Source: Ruminococcaceae bacterium UBA3818 (GTDB lineage: Bacteria > Bacillota > Clostridia > Oscillospirales > Ruminococcaceae). From it: a stretch of 64,000 nucleotides of DNA. This document shows positions 1-8,409 of the stretch, piece after piece. The notes beneath the pieces were generated by a model. That model made no database searches and was not told where the DNA came from. It saw only the letters and a program-made list of their open reading frames with translations. The position numbers were made by a program, and so were the translations under genes. The stretch spans positions 15,316 through 79,315 of the forward strand of contig DFDW01000032.1 of the NCBI GenBank assembly GCA_002369315.1. Direction: 5' to 3'. Each line of letters starts with the position of its first letter. The first letter of the stretch is position 1.

Positions 1-944
1 TCCTGAAAATCGGAAATTTAGAAGCCCATGCGGGGCAAAAAGTACATGGCAGCTATCAGGTGGCCGGAACCAGTCTGACCATGCCGGTAACGCTGATCAA
101 CGGTAGCGGAGAGGGAAAAGTGCTGCTGCTGACCGCCGGCGTCCATCCAGATGAGTACCCGGGCATCGCGGCGGCAATTCAGCTGTCCAACGAGCTGCAG
201 CCGGAGGATATCTGCGGAGGGATCGTCATTGTCCCGATGACCAATTACAGCGGCTTTCTGGCAAAAAAGGGCTCCCATATTCCTGAGGATGACAAAAACT
301 TGAACCGCCTGTTTCCCGGAGACCCGAACGGCACCGAGGGAGACCGCCTGGCCTGGGCCATCACCCAGGATTTCCATAGCGTCTGTGATTATAACATCGA
401 CCTGCATTCCGGCGGCGCGGATGAGGCAATGAAACCTCTGATTTTCTTTTCCGTCATGGGAGGTCCCGAGATCGAAGAAATTTCCCGGCAGATGGCGCTG
501 TCCTGCAGCGTAAGCTACATTGTCCGCTCTACTGAGACCAGCGGAGAGTATAGCTCGGCAGTGCTTCACGGGCTGCCCTCCATTCTGCTGGAGCGCGGAG
601 GAAACGGTTTCTGGAGCCAGGAAGAAACCAACGCTGACAAGCGCGATGTCCTCTCTGTATTGAAAACGCTGGGCATTTTGAAAAAAGAAGTAGCGCCCGC
701 AGAAAAACCTGTCGAGATCGCTAATGCCAAGTACTATGTGGCCGGCGATACCGGATGCTGGTATCCCTGCTTCCGGCCAGGCGATAAAGTAAAAAAAGGA
801 GAACTGTTGGGTGAAATCCGGGATCACCGGGATCAGGTGCTTTCCAGCTACTATGCGGAATTTGACGGAGTGGTGCTGTACGAGACTTCTTCTTTGTCTA
901 TTTTGAAAAACAGGGCGCTGGTAGCCTTTGGAAAGCTGGACTGA
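1..944 (+). CDS. Succinylglutamate desuccinylase/aspartoacylase family protein (5' truncated by window edge)
   Basis: A zinc-dependent deacylase or carboxypeptidase of the M14/AstE-AspA superfamily. The frame is open to the left edge of the window (first full codon at position 3), so the true start lies outside; the internal GTG at 60 is not taken as a start because coding similarity continues upstream of it. The zinc ligands are visible as GVHPDEYPG (His and Glu) and DLHSGG (second His). The C-terminal part (about residues 230-290 of the visible protein) looks like the family's beta-rich end domain. The true substrate cannot be told: members cleave N-acyl groups from amino acids or related amides. 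It is followed by a terminator at 977-1018. Family assignment is firm; function within the family is inference. Confidence 0.85.
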   Translation, partial: LKIGNLEAHAGQKVHGSYQVAGTSLTMPVTLINGSGEGKVLLLTAGVHPDEYPGIAAAIQLSNELQPEDICGGIVIVPMTNYSGFLAKKGSHIPEDDKNLNRLFPGDPNGTEGDRLAWAITQDFHSVCDYNIDLHSGGADEAMKPLIFFSVMGGPEIEEISRQMALSCSVSYIVRSTETSGEYSSAVLHGLPSILLERGGNGFWSQEETNADKRDVLSVLKTLGILKKEVAPAEKPVEIANAKYYVAGDTGCWYPCFRPGDKVKKGELLGEIRDHRDQVLSSYYAEFDGVVLYETSSLSILKNRALVAFGKLD

Positions 945-976
945 ACGCAGTTTTTTCCCAATCGGATACGTTGATC

Positions 977-1018
977 AAAATCCATCGCGGATTCCATCCA
1001 TGCCCGCGATGGATTTTT
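977..1018 (+). terminator. Intrinsic terminator of the AstE-like gene
   Basis: A 13-14-bp inverted repeat (AAATCCATCGCGG paired with CCGCGATGGATTT) followed by a T run, 33 bp after the stop codon at 944. Confidence 0.8.
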
Positions 1019-1049
1019 GATGAACATTTGAAAAAAAAGCAAAAAACAC

Positions 1050-1078
1050 TTGCATCTGCGTTAAAAATATGATATTAT
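1050..1078 (+). promoter_or_regulatory. Sigma-A promoter of the tRNA pair
   Basis: TTGCAT at 1050-1055 and TATTAT at 1073-1078 with a 17-bp spacer, about 22 bp before the first base of tRNA-Ala. Confidence 0.75.
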
Positions 1079-1099
1079 AAATCCCGCGATAGCAATTAT

Positions 1100-1175
1100 G
1101 GGGGCGTAACTCAGTTGGTAGAGTGTCACACTGGCAGTGTGGAAGTCGTGAGTTCGAGTCTCATCGTCTCCACCA
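1100..1175 (+). tRNA. tRNA-Ala (anticodon GGC)
   Basis: A 76-nt cloverleaf with a 7-bp acceptor stem (GGGGGCG with CGTCTCC), D arm ACTC/GAGT, anticodon loop CTGGCAG giving anticodon GGC, T arm with TTCGAGT, and encoded CCA. The third acceptor pair is G-U, the alanine identity element, which supports Ala over other readings. Confidence 0.95.
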
Positions 1176-1211
1176 AAACCTGCGGTATCGGATGGGTATC
1201 CGTAGGTTTTT
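1175..1211 (+). terminator. Terminator-like hairpin between the two tRNA genes
   Basis: AAAACCTGCGG pairs with CCGTAGGTTTT (one G-U) around a 14-nt loop and ends in five T. It may be a partial terminator or a processing signal, since tRNA-Val 20 bp further on has no clear promoter of its own. Confidence 0.55.
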
Positions 1212-1232
1212 CCATTCCAGGGCCATCCATTT

Positions 1233-1309
1233 GGAGGCGTAGCTCAGCTGGTTAGAGTGCCTGCTTCACACGCAGGAGGTCCCGGGTTCGAGCCCCGGCG
1301 TGTCCACCA
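1233..1309 (+). tRNA. tRNA-Val (anticodon CAC)
   Basis: A 77-nt cloverleaf with anticodon stem CCTGC/GCAGG, loop TTCACAC giving anticodon CAC, T arm CCGGG/CCCGG with TTCGAGC, and encoded CCA. The acceptor stem GGAGGCG/CGTGTCC has a G4-G69 mismatch and a G5-U68 wobble, which is unusual. The D stem closes with a G-U pair. Confidence 0.93.
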
Positions 1310-1310
1310 A

Positions 1311-1342
1311 AAATCCCGAACGCAAAAGCGTTCGGGATTTTT
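1311..1342 (+). terminator. Intrinsic terminator after tRNA-Val
   Basis: AAATCCCGAACGC / GCGTTCGGGATTT with a 4-nt loop AAAA and a T run, starting one base after the CCA end. Confidence 0.85.
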
Positions 1343-1658
1343 ACTTATTACCTTTTCACGATTTATTATTCACTCGTCCGCCCATTCGGGATTTTGGTAA
1401 GTAATAAGTAACAGCGAATCGTGAAGAAATTGAGAGTTCCGCTTCGCGGACGATTGAAATGATATTGAGCGGCATCTATCGTGTTGCGTTGTTACAATAA
1501 AAAAGCCGCGACTTTTTGTCGTGGCTTTTTTATTGCCCTCAGCCCGGCCCAACGGATCTTAGCGCCAATTTGGCATGGAACGGCAAACAGGTTACAGTGC
1601 TCAGGTACCGCCCCTAAAAATAATTTTTTCTTTTTTCAAAAAGAAAACACAAAAATCC
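1343..1658. other. Intergenic stretch with short direct and inverted repeats and a hairpin
   Basis: No convincing gene lies here. TTCGGGATTTT occurs at 1331-1341 and again at 1385-1395. TTACTTATTAC (1341-1351) has its exact inverse at 1401-1411, and TTCACGATT (1355-1363) its inverse at 1417-1425. A strong hairpin with T run is at 1501-1532 (AAAAGCCGCGAC / GTCGTGGCTTTT). The block looks like a short intergenic repeat element or decayed terminator duplication, but one copy cannot prove this. Confidence 0.4.
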
Positions 1659-1686
1659 TTGTAAAATGCGCAGAATATGGTATTAT
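1659..1686 (+). promoter_or_regulatory. Promoter of the DegV-family gene
   Basis: TTGTAA (1659-1664) and TATTAT (1681-1686) with 16 bp between them, 46 bp upstream of the start codon. Confidence 0.6.
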
Positions 1687-1732
1687 GAATTTGTAAAATC
1701 GTTTTTAAAACTACGTCTTGGAGGTTTTATCC

Positions 1733-2590
1733 ATGAACAATATTAAAATCCTGGTTGATTCCGGTTCTGACCTTTCGCAGGAGTATTGTGAAAAATACGA
1801 TATCACCGTGGTTCCTCTCCATCTGCAAATCGAAGGCCGGACCGTTCTGGACGACGAGCATTTCGACTCGGTAAAATATTGCGAATACCTTCAGGTGGCT
1901 CCCCAGGTACCCAAGTCTGCGCAGCCAACCCCGCAGGCTTTTCTGGACTGTTACCGCCGTTTCTCCGACCAGGAACACATTATTGTCATCACCATGTCTT
2001 CCAAAGCATCGGGAACACACCAAAGCGCTGTTTTGGCACGGGATCTTTTCGAAGAGGAAAATAAAACCTGCCGGGTCCATGTAGTGGATTCCACCAGCAC
2101 TTCTTTTGCCATTTCCATGTTGGCTTTCCACGCGGCGCAAATGCGCCAAAAGGGATTTCCGGCTCCGGAAATCGTCGCGCAGCTGGTTGAAGATACCTTT
2201 CACATTGGCGCTTATTATCTGGTAGATGATATCAGCTTTTTGATCAAAGGCGGGCGCATTTCTTCCATCAAAGGCGGTCTGCTGACAAAAATGAGTATCA
2301 AGCCCATCATCGGGGTTCGCAACGGCATGGCCTACAACCATTCCAATGCCCTCGGATTTCAAAAAGGTCTTGCCAAGCTGATCTCTCTTTTCCGGAACAA
2401 TGCCTGCCCCGGGTCGGACGTATTTATTTCCCACTCCAACTGTCTTGCCAAAGCCAAACAGCTGGAAGAGGCCATTCTCCGCGCGGCTCCCGATACTCTG
2501 GTCCATATCAGCCAAATGCGCGGGACCATGTGTACCCATGCTGGCCCCGACACCATTGGATTATTTTTCTATCAGCAGCAGTTTATTTAA
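1733..2590 (+). CDS. DegV family fatty-acid-binding protein
   Basis: A 285-residue DegV protein. DegV/FakB proteins bind a fatty acid and, in the known FakAB system, present it to the kinase FakA for phosphorylation; others have unknown ligands. The N-terminus ILVDSGSDLSQEY is the family's opening motif (usually DS-[TS]-D), the middle has ITMSSKASGTHQSA, the lipid-contacting region of the family, and the C-terminal half carries FLIKGGRISS and HAGPDTIGLFF, all family hallmarks. The ATG at 1733 is chosen because GGAGG lies 8 bp upstream; an in-frame TTG at 1718 has no such site. The gene stands alone between its own promoter and terminator. No fakA homologue is in the window, so its partner is unknown. 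Confidence 0.92.
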   Translation: MNNIKILVDSGSDLSQEYCEKYDITVVPLHLQIEGRTVLDDEHFDSVKYCEYLQVAPQVPKSAQPTPQAFLDCYRRFSDQEHIIVITMSSKASGTHQSAVLARDLFEEENKTCRVHVVDSTSTSFAISMLAFHAAQMRQKGFPAPEIVAQLVEDTFHIGAYYLVDDISFLIKGGRISSIKGGLLTKMSIKPIIGVRNGMAYNHSNALGFQKGLAKLISLFRNNACPGSDVFISHSNCLAKAKQLEEAILRAAPDTLVHISQMRGTMCTHAGPDTIGLFFYQQQFI

Positions 2591-2601
2591 GCCGATGATT
2601 C

Positions 2602-2627
2602 AAAAAGAGCCCCTCGGGGCTCTTTTT
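2602..2627 (+). terminator. Terminator of the DegV-family gene
   Basis: AAAAAGAGCCCC TC GGGGCTCTTTTT, a perfect 12-bp stem with T run, 12 bp after the stop. Confidence 0.9.
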
Positions 2628-2698
2628 CTTTTCACGGATGTTTCTTCGAATCGCCATCGCAGTATTTTCCCATCGGCGATCCAAAAAAATTGAATCAT

Positions 2699-2737
2699 AA
2701 AAAGAGGGGAAAGCGAAATACTCTTTCCCCTCTTTTT
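2699..2737 (-). terminator. Terminator of the dehydrogenase gene (bidirectional)
   Basis: AAAAAGAGGGGAAAG and its exact inverse flank a 9-nt loop; it sits 5 bp downstream of the minus-strand stop at 2742 and has T runs on both strands. Confidence 0.85.
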
Positions 2738-2741
2738 CACG

Positions 2742-3701
2742 CTATGGATTGACTACATTCTGCGGACATCCCTTGATGAATGCCTCCAAGTTTTCTTCTG
2801 TAATCCGTAAAAGGCGGATTCTGGCCTCTTTGGTCGCCCAGCCAACATGCGGTGTAAAATAGATATTCCGGGCCGAAAGCAGAGGATTGTCCGATTTCGG
2901 CGGCTCAGTGGAGAGCACGTCTACTGCCGCGGCCGCGATCACGCCTTGGTTGAGCGCGTCAGCCAGATCCTGCTCCACCACAACCGGCCCCCGGGAAGTG
3001 TTGATCAGCATGGCAGTGGGTTTCATTTTCGAGAGGAAATCACAGTTGATCATCCCCTGGGTCTGAGGCGTGAGCGGGCAGTTGACGCTGATGTAATCCG
3101 CTTCGGCACAAAGCTCGTCCAGGCTGACCCAACGAAACTCTTTCCGGTCCTCCTGCCCTTTCATGGTCCGGGAAAAAGCAATCACCCGCATGCCGAACGC
3201 CGCGGCGATATCCGCCGTTTTCTGCGCTACATGCCCAAAGCCCACAAATCCAATGGTCTTCCCGGCCAGTTCCGTCTGCGGAGCTACCATATAGGAAAAA
3301 TCAAGGCTTTTGACCCAGTCGCCTTTACGTACGCTTTGGGTGTGTTCCAACACATGGTTTGCATGCTGCAGCAAAAACGCAAAAATCAGCTGCGCCACCG
3401 AATCGGTGCTGTACGCCGGAACATTGCATACCACAATCCCCCGCTCTTTTGCCGCCGCGATATCCACAATATTGTAACCGGTCGCCAAAACGCCGATCAT
3501 CTTCAGCTTGGGCAGGCTTTCAATCGTCTGCCGGTCCAACACGGTTTTGTTGGTCAAAAGCACGTCGGCACCGTCCGCACGCGCTGAAAGGTCAGCCTGA
3601 GATGTTCTGGGGTAGCAAATCACTTCTCCGAACCGTTCCAATCCCGCCCAGCTCAAATCGCCGGGGTTGGCGGCAAAGCCGTCCAAAATTACAATTTTCA
3701 T
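2742..3701 (-). CDS. D-2-hydroxyacid dehydrogenase (glycerate/hydroxypyruvate type)
   Basis: An NAD-dependent D-isomer-specific 2-hydroxyacid dehydrogenase, 319 residues, the usual family size. The nucleotide-binding motif is GFVGFGHVAQ (about 152-161), whose third glycine is replaced by alanine. The catalytic Arg is in NTSRGPVV, the Glu in STEPP, and the acid/base His in TPHVGWAT. Best match by feel is glycerate dehydrogenase or hydroxypyruvate reductase; lactate or phosphoglycerate as substrate cannot be excluded. Its ATG overlaps the stop of the Rrf2 regulator by 4 bp, so the two are translated together and the regulator probably controls this enzyme. Confidence 0.9.
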   Translation of the reverse strand: MKIVILDGFAANPGDLSWAGLERFGEVICYPRTSQADLSARADGADVLLTNKTVLDRQTIESLPKLKMIGVLATGYNIVDIAAAKERGIVVCNVPAYSTDSVAQLIFAFLLQHANHVLEHTQSVRKGDWVKSLDFSYMVAPQTELAGKTIGFVGFGHVAQKTADIAAAFGMRVIAFSRTMKGQEDRKEFRWVSLDELCAEADYISVNCPLTPQTQGMINCDFLSKMKPTAMLINTSRGPVVVEQDLADALNQGVIAAAAVDVLSTEPPKSDNPLLSARNIYFTPHVGWATKEARIRLLRITEENLEAFIKGCPQNVVNP

Positions 3702-4120
3702 TTTTTCGCACCTTTTTCTTTTTCCGAAATAAATTGGTCCATGGTATAACCGCTCAGCTGCCGCCGCAAATCCTGGGACACTTTTTCAAACGCGCACTGA
3801 AACGAACAGGACTCTTCCGTTTGCCTGGTGCATTGATAATCCCCTTTTACACAGCGCGCAATATGTATCGGTCCTTCAATCGCTTCCACAATATCGCACA
3901 GCGAAATTTTATCCGGCTCTTTCGCCAACTCATATCCGCCGGCAGCACCTTTGTAGGAATGGACCAGACCGGCCGCTACCAGCTTCCGCAGGATCTTCAG
4001 GGAAAAGCGTACCGTCACGCCTGAAGTCTGTGACAGGGTATTTCCATCGGTCCTCCCGCCGGCGGCCGCCAGCTCGTGGATAATGCGAACCGCATAGTCC
4101 GCCTCCAATGTTATTTGCAA
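3698..4120 (-). CDS. Rrf2 family transcriptional regulator
   Basis: A 140-residue Rrf2-type regulator. The N-terminal winged helix reads QITLEADYAVRIIHELA, then the recognition region VRFSLKILRKL and the wing KGAAGGYELAK. Four Cys occur in the C-terminal half (CVKGDYQC followed by CSFQC), a pattern that in IscR, NsrR and RirA binds an Fe-S cluster, so a redox or iron sensor is plausible but not proven; CymR-type members do without a cluster. The start is TTG at 4120 with GGGAG 9 bp upstream. It lies 38 bp after rpoD and overlaps the dehydrogenase by 4 bp, so it may be read from the dgt-dnaG-rpoD transcript as well. Confidence 0.9.
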   Translation of the reverse strand: MQITLEADYAVRIIHELAAAGGRTDGNTLSQTSGVTVRFSLKILRKLVAAGLVHSYKGAAGGYELAKEPDKISLCDIVEAIEGPIHIARCVKGDYQCTRQTEESCSFQCAFEKVSQDLRRQLSGYTMDQFISEKEKGAKK

Positions 4121-4158
4121 ATTGATTCACTCCCTTTTGCCAAGGCAGCCACGCCGCA

Positions 4159-5253
4159 TCAATCCAAAAAGTCTTTGAGTTTTTTGCTTCTGCTGGGATG
4201 GCGAAGCTTCCGCAGCGCTTTGGCTTCAATCTGGCGGATCCGTTCCCGGGTCACGTTGAACTCCTTACCCACTTCTTCTAACGTGCGGCTTCTGCCGTCT
4301 TCCAGGCCAAAACGCAGCCTCAGTACCTTTTCCTCCCGGGGCGTCAGTGTTTGCAGCACATCGCTGAGCTGTTCTTTTAGCAGCGTATGAGAGGCCGCTT
4401 CTGCTGGCGCCGGCGCGTCGTCATCGGGGATAAAGTCGCCCAGATGGCTGTCTTCTTCCTCGCCGATCGGCGTTTCCAGGCTCACCGGTTCCTGCGCTAC
4501 CCGCATGATTTCGCGCACTTTATCCACCGGCATATCCAATTCTTTGGCAATTTCATCCGCCGTAGGCTCATGTCCGTTTTTGTGCAGCAGTTGATTGGAA
4601 ACCTTTTTGACCTTGTTGATCGTCTCCACCATATGGACCGGAATACGGATGGTTCTGGCCTGATCCGCAATCGCGCGGGTGATTGCTTGCCGGATCCACC
4701 ATGTAGCGTAGGTGGAAAACTTAAATCCTTTGGTATGGTCAAATTTCTCCACTGCCTTGATCAAGCCAAGGTTTCCTTCCTGAATCAGATCCAGAAACTG
4801 CATTCCCCGCCCCACATAGCGCTTGGCAATGCTGACCACAAGCCGCAGGTTTGCCTCCGACAAACGTTTTTTGGCATAATCGTCGCCCTGCGCCATCCTC
4901 TGCGCCAGTTCGACCTCTTCTTCCGAACTCAGCAACGGAACCCGACCGATCTCTTTGAGGTATACTTTGACCGGGTCATCGATATTGACCCCCTCGGCCG
5001 GCGCGGCGTCTTCTTCCTCTGCCGACGCGGCAACCTCTGGAATGGTGTTCAGATCCAAATCGATATCCGGTTCCAAATCCTCGATGATCTCAATATTCAG
5101 CCCTTCCAGCGTGTCGTAAAGCTTGTCCACTTTCTCCACGTCGAAATCCAGTTCCTCCAGCGCGTCCGTGATCTCCTTTGTCGTCAGCTTCCCTTTGGAT
5201 TTTCCCAATTCGATCAAATCTTTGATGACTGATTTTTTGTCCTGTGCTGCCAT
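4159..5253 (-). CDS. rpoD: RNA polymerase primary sigma factor (sigma-70/sigma A)
   Basis: The housekeeping sigma factor, 364 residues, which directs RNA polymerase to TTGACA/TATAAT promoters like those seen across this window. A short region 1 is followed by an acidic linker, region 1.2 (DPVKVYLKEIG), region 2 with the -10 reading helix (FSTYATWWIRQAITRAI), region 3, and region 4 with the helix-turn-helix EEVGKEFNVTRERIRQIEAKAL. The ATG at 5253 is chosen over an upstream in-frame start because homologues begin near MAAQDKK and a GGGAG site precedes it. It follows dnaG by 178 bp in the classical macromolecular synthesis order. Confidence 0.97.
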   Translation of the reverse strand: MAAQDKKSVIKDLIELGKSKGKLTTKEITDALEELDFDVEKVDKLYDTLEGLNIEIIEDLEPDIDLDLNTIPEVAASAEEEDAAPAEGVNIDDPVKVYLKEIGRVPLLSSEEEVELAQRMAQGDDYAKKRLSEANLRLVVSIAKRYVGRGMQFLDLIQEGNLGLIKAVEKFDHTKGFKFSTYATWWIRQAITRAIADQARTIRIPVHMVETINKVKKVSNQLLHKNGHEPTADEIAKELDMPVDKVREIMRVAQEPVSLETPIGEEEDSHLGDFIPDDDAPAPAEAASHTLLKEQLSDVLQTLTPREEKVLRLRFGLEDGRSRTLEEVGKEFNVTRERIRQIEAKALRKLRHPSRSKKLKDFLD

Positions 5254-5431
5254 ATGCTTGCTCTCCCATTTCTCCCCGCGAAAAAGTTTTTCGCCTGCCC
5301 GCCCCGCGAAGACGGCGGATGGCATATTCCAAACCGGAAACCTTTTGGAAGGCCCGGGTATTCTTGTTTGTTCACCGCACAAACGCGGCCAAAATCACGC
5401 GGCGCCCATCGTTTTCCCGCATGCGGACCAT

Positions 5432-7186
5432 CTATTTTTTCCTCGCCGCCAAATCCGCCACATATTGTTCCAGCTGTCCGCGATCCATCTGCCTGAGCTG
5501 TTCCGGCGTTTTTTTCGCTTTTCCGGCGAGGATGGTCTCCAAATAATCCTGCGTTTCTTTCGGTGTCGCCCGCGACGATGTCGGATCCGCCAGAATCCCG
5601 GCGATTTTTCCCATTTGTTCCTCATCCAGCTGTTCCGACAACGCAATCAGTTCCACCGACTGGTTTTGATCCAGTCGCCCGCAGATCACCTGAAAAATCT
5701 CCCGGTTAAAGTCGGTCAAAAAATCCTCCGGCCGGATTTTTTCCCGGATCAGGCGGTAATAGTCAGGATTTTTCAGCAGCACGCCGATCAGCCGCTCCTC
5801 CGCCAGCGCCTCTTTCAGATGAGCTGTTCGCTGCGGATCGCGCCGCTGCTGCGGGCCTGCGGCAAATACCGTCAAATCCCGCGCCTGTTTTTTCTCGGCA
5901 TTTTTCGCCTGCTGCCGGATGATATAATCGATCTGTACCATCAGTGGATTCTTTGAAACCCCCAGCTCCGCCGCGGTTTTGGTCACATAAACATCCCGCT
6001 CGATGGGGTTTCGGATGCCCGCCATAAACTGGGCAAATTCCTTTAAAAAACCAACCTTTCCGTCCGAAGATTCCAGGTCATATTTTTGCCGGAGCTTACC
6101 GATTTCAAACTCCATGGCGCTTCCCGCCCCTTCCAGCAGCAGCCGGAATCGGGCAGCACCGAATTTTTTGATAAATTCATCCGGGTCCTTGGCGTCTTTT
6201 ACCTTCAGTACCCGCACTTTCAGTCCGATTTCCCCGAACATATTGATGGCCCGGTTCGTTGCTTTCTGTCCGGCGCCGTCGGCGTCGTAGGCAATGACCA
6301 CCTCTTCCGCATACTGGGAAATCATCCGGGCCTGCTCCGAAGTTAAAGAGGTGCCAAGGGTTGCCACAGCGTTGGCAAAACCCGCCTGGTGCAGCGCCAC
6401 CACATCCATGTAACCCTCCGCCAGAATCAGCGCTGGTTCTTTGATTGCCTTGGCAAAATTCAGGGCGAACAGATTGCGGCTTTTTTTGAAAACCGGCGTA
6501 TCCGGCGAATTGAGATATTTGGGTCCTTTGCCATCCATCACCCGTCCGCCGAACGCGATCACATTCCCCCTGATATCGATGATGGGAAAGATCACCCTCC
6601 CCCGGAACTGGTCATAATAGCTGCCCCTGGCGCTTTTTACGGCGATGGCCGCGTCAGTCAGCTCATCCATCCGAAAACCTTTGCCCATCAGGTGTTTGAT
6701 GGCCGCATCCCAGCTTTCGGGCGCGAATCCCAGCCCGAAATGCCGGATGGTCTTGTCGGAAAGTCCCCGTTCCCGCAGATAATCCAGGCCTTTTTTTCCA
6801 ACCGGCGAAATCAGGCATTGATGATAAAAGCGGGCTGTTTCCCGGTTGATTTCCAGGATCCTTGTTTTTCGTTTGGCAAAACTGTCGTCATACCCGTCTT
6901 CCGGCATGGCAAGGCCCGCCCGCTGCGCCAGCAGCTTGACCGCTTCAATATAGTCCAGATTTTCCATCCGCCGTACAAAGGTGACAACATCTCCCCCGGC
7001 ACCGCAGCCAAAACAGTAAAAAGACTGGCTGTCTGGATAAACGGTGAAAGAGGGGGTCTTTTCCGAATGGAATGGGCATAGCCCTACCAAATTCCGCCCA
7101 CGCCGCTTGACGTTGACATAGGATCCGACTACATCCTCAATATCATTGCGCGCTTTTAATTCCGAAATGAATTGTTCGCTCAGCAT
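5432..7186 (-). CDS. dnaG: DNA primase
   Basis: DnaG makes RNA primers at the replication fork and is recruited by the DnaB helicase, also encoded in this window. The protein has 584 residues. The N-terminal zinc finger is CPFH (C37, H40) and CFGC (C58, C61). The Toprim catalytic core carries LAEGYMDVVALHQAG and AYDADGAGQKATNRA with the acidic metal ligands. The C-terminal third is the DnaB-binding domain. ATG at 7186 is used because GGGGG lies just upstream and homologues start near this point; 8 more residues are possible. It lies 51 bp after dgt and 178 bp before rpoD. Confidence 0.96.
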   Translation of the reverse strand: MLSEQFISELKARNDIEDVVGSYVNVKRRGRNLVGLCPFHSEKTPSFTVYPDSQSFYCFGCGAGGDVVTFVRRMENLDYIEAVKLLAQRAGLAMPEDGYDDSFAKRKTRILEINRETARFYHQCLISPVGKKGLDYLRERGLSDKTIRHFGLGFAPESWDAAIKHLMGKGFRMDELTDAAIAVKSARGSYYDQFRGRVIFPIIDIRGNVIAFGGRVMDGKGPKYLNSPDTPVFKKSRNLFALNFAKAIKEPALILAEGYMDVVALHQAGFANAVATLGTSLTSEQARMISQYAEEVVIAYDADGAGQKATNRAINMFGEIGLKVRVLKVKDAKDPDEFIKKFGAARFRLLLEGAGSAMEFEIGKLRQKYDLESSDGKVGFLKEFAQFMAGIRNPIERDVYVTKTAAELGVSKNPLMVQIDYIIRQQAKNAEKKQARDLTVFAAGPQQRRDPQRTAHLKEALAEERLIGVLLKNPDYYRLIREKIRPEDFLTDFNREIFQVICGRLDQNQSVELIALSEQLDEEQMGKIAGILADPTSSRATPKETQDYLETILAGKAKKTPEQLRQMDRGQLEQYVADLAARKK

Positions 7187-7237
7187 CTGCCCATCCCCCT
7201 TTCGTTCCATCCTGCCATCCGGCAGCGCTTTGCGTGT

Positions 7238-8242
7238 TTATTCGCTGATCCCCTGCCAGCTTTTGGGGACAAACAGTTCTGTGTAAAGATGGATGGCAAA
7301 CCGGTCGCTCATCCCGGAAATGTAATCGCACACCGCTGTGTGGATTCCTTCCTCTTCCAGCACTGTGCGGTACTCTGTTGGAAGTTTTTCCCCGTGGCCG
7401 ATAAAATATGCATACAGGCTTTTCACCACGTTTTCCGCTTTTCCCTCTTCGCTTTTCGCCACCGGATTGGTGTAGACCGCTTCAAACAAAAAATGCTGCA
7501 GCTGCAGGAAAGCTTTCTGGGTCTGCGGATCCATGGCAATGGTCTCGCCGCTGTTTTCAATCACCGAGCCGACTAACGATGCGATCCGCTGGTTTTTTTT
7601 TCGTCCCAGCGTCCACTTGACCTCCCAGGGGAGATCCTCTTCGTTCAGTACCCCGGCCCGCACCGCATCGTCCACATCGTGATTCATGTAGGCAATCTTG
7701 TCCGAAAAACGGACAAGCTTTCCCTCCAGGGTCTCAGCTTCCGGCCCGGATGTGTGGCAGCGTATCCCGTCCCGCACTTCCCAGCAGAGATTCAGGCCCC
7801 GGCCGCCGTTCTCCAGTTTTTCCACTACCCGCACGCTTTGCAGATAGTGCTTGTACCCATTGGGCGAGACCTCATTCAGCGCCCGTTCCCCCGCGTGGCC
7901 AAAAGGGGTGTGTCCCAAATCATGGCCCAGTGCGATGGCCTCGGTCAAATCCTCATTGAGCCGCAGCGCCCGGGCGATGGTGCGCGCAATCTGCGCCACT
8001 TCCAGTGTGTGGGTCAATCGGGTCCGGTAATGGTCCCCTTCCGGACTTAAAAACACCTGGGTTTTATGCATCAGCCGCCGAAAAGATTTGCAGTGGATAA
8101 TGCGATCCCTGTCCCGCTGAAAAGGAGTACGGATCGGGTCTTCCTCTTCCGGGCGCTCCCTGCCTTTGGTGCGCTGCGATAACACCGCCCGGGAAGACAG
8201 ATATTGCGCTTCCTGCAGCTGGGTTTGTTCCCGAACCGTCAT
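7238..8242 (-). CDS. dGTPase-like HD domain nucleotide triphosphohydrolase
   Basis: A 334-residue deoxyguanosinetriphosphate triphosphohydrolase-like protein, which hydrolyses dNTPs to deoxynucleosides and triphosphate. The HD metal site is H78, H107-D108 (LGHDLGHTPFGHAGE) and D181. The preceding CKSFRRLMHKTQVF stretch is typical for the family. Length fits the short Firmicute type 2 dGTPase rather than E. coli Dgt. The start has AAGGAGG 6-8 bp upstream. It heads the dgt-dnaG-rpoD cluster, an order common in Clostridia. Confidence 0.92.
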   Translation of the reverse strand: MTVREQTQLQEAQYLSSRAVLSQRTKGRERPEEEDPIRTPFQRDRDRIIHCKSFRRLMHKTQVFLSPEGDHYRTRLTHTLEVAQIARTIARALRLNEDLTEAIALGHDLGHTPFGHAGERALNEVSPNGYKHYLQSVRVVEKLENGGRGLNLCWEVRDGIRCHTSGPEAETLEGKLVRFSDKIAYMNHDVDDAVRAGVLNEEDLPWEVKWTLGRKKNQRIASLVGSVIENSGETIAMDPQTQKAFLQLQHFLFEAVYTNPVAKSEEGKAENVVKSLYAYFIGHGEKLPTEYRTVLEEEGIHTAVCDYISGMSDRFAIHLYTELFVPKSWQGISE

Positions 8243-8409
8243 AAAACCCCTCCTTGTTGGAAAAAGCTCTCAATGATATATTACGAAATGAAAAGAAAAA
8301 AACCTGCTTCTATCATAAAATTTTTCAAAAATAAAACCAGGCGCATCTGTTTTTTCTTTCACGCACGGCACAAAAGCCCCACGCTTTCCTCCTGCTTTTG
8401 CGCAAACGG

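Noticed and set aside
18..827. 269-codon minus-strand open frame opposite the AstE-like gene
   Set aside because: It is a shadow of the plus-strand gene, which has clear zinc motifs; the minus frame has no ribosome site or family features.
1481..1696. 71-codon plus-strand frame before the DegV gene
   Set aside because: It runs through a terminator-like hairpin and the DegV promoter and has no ribosome site.
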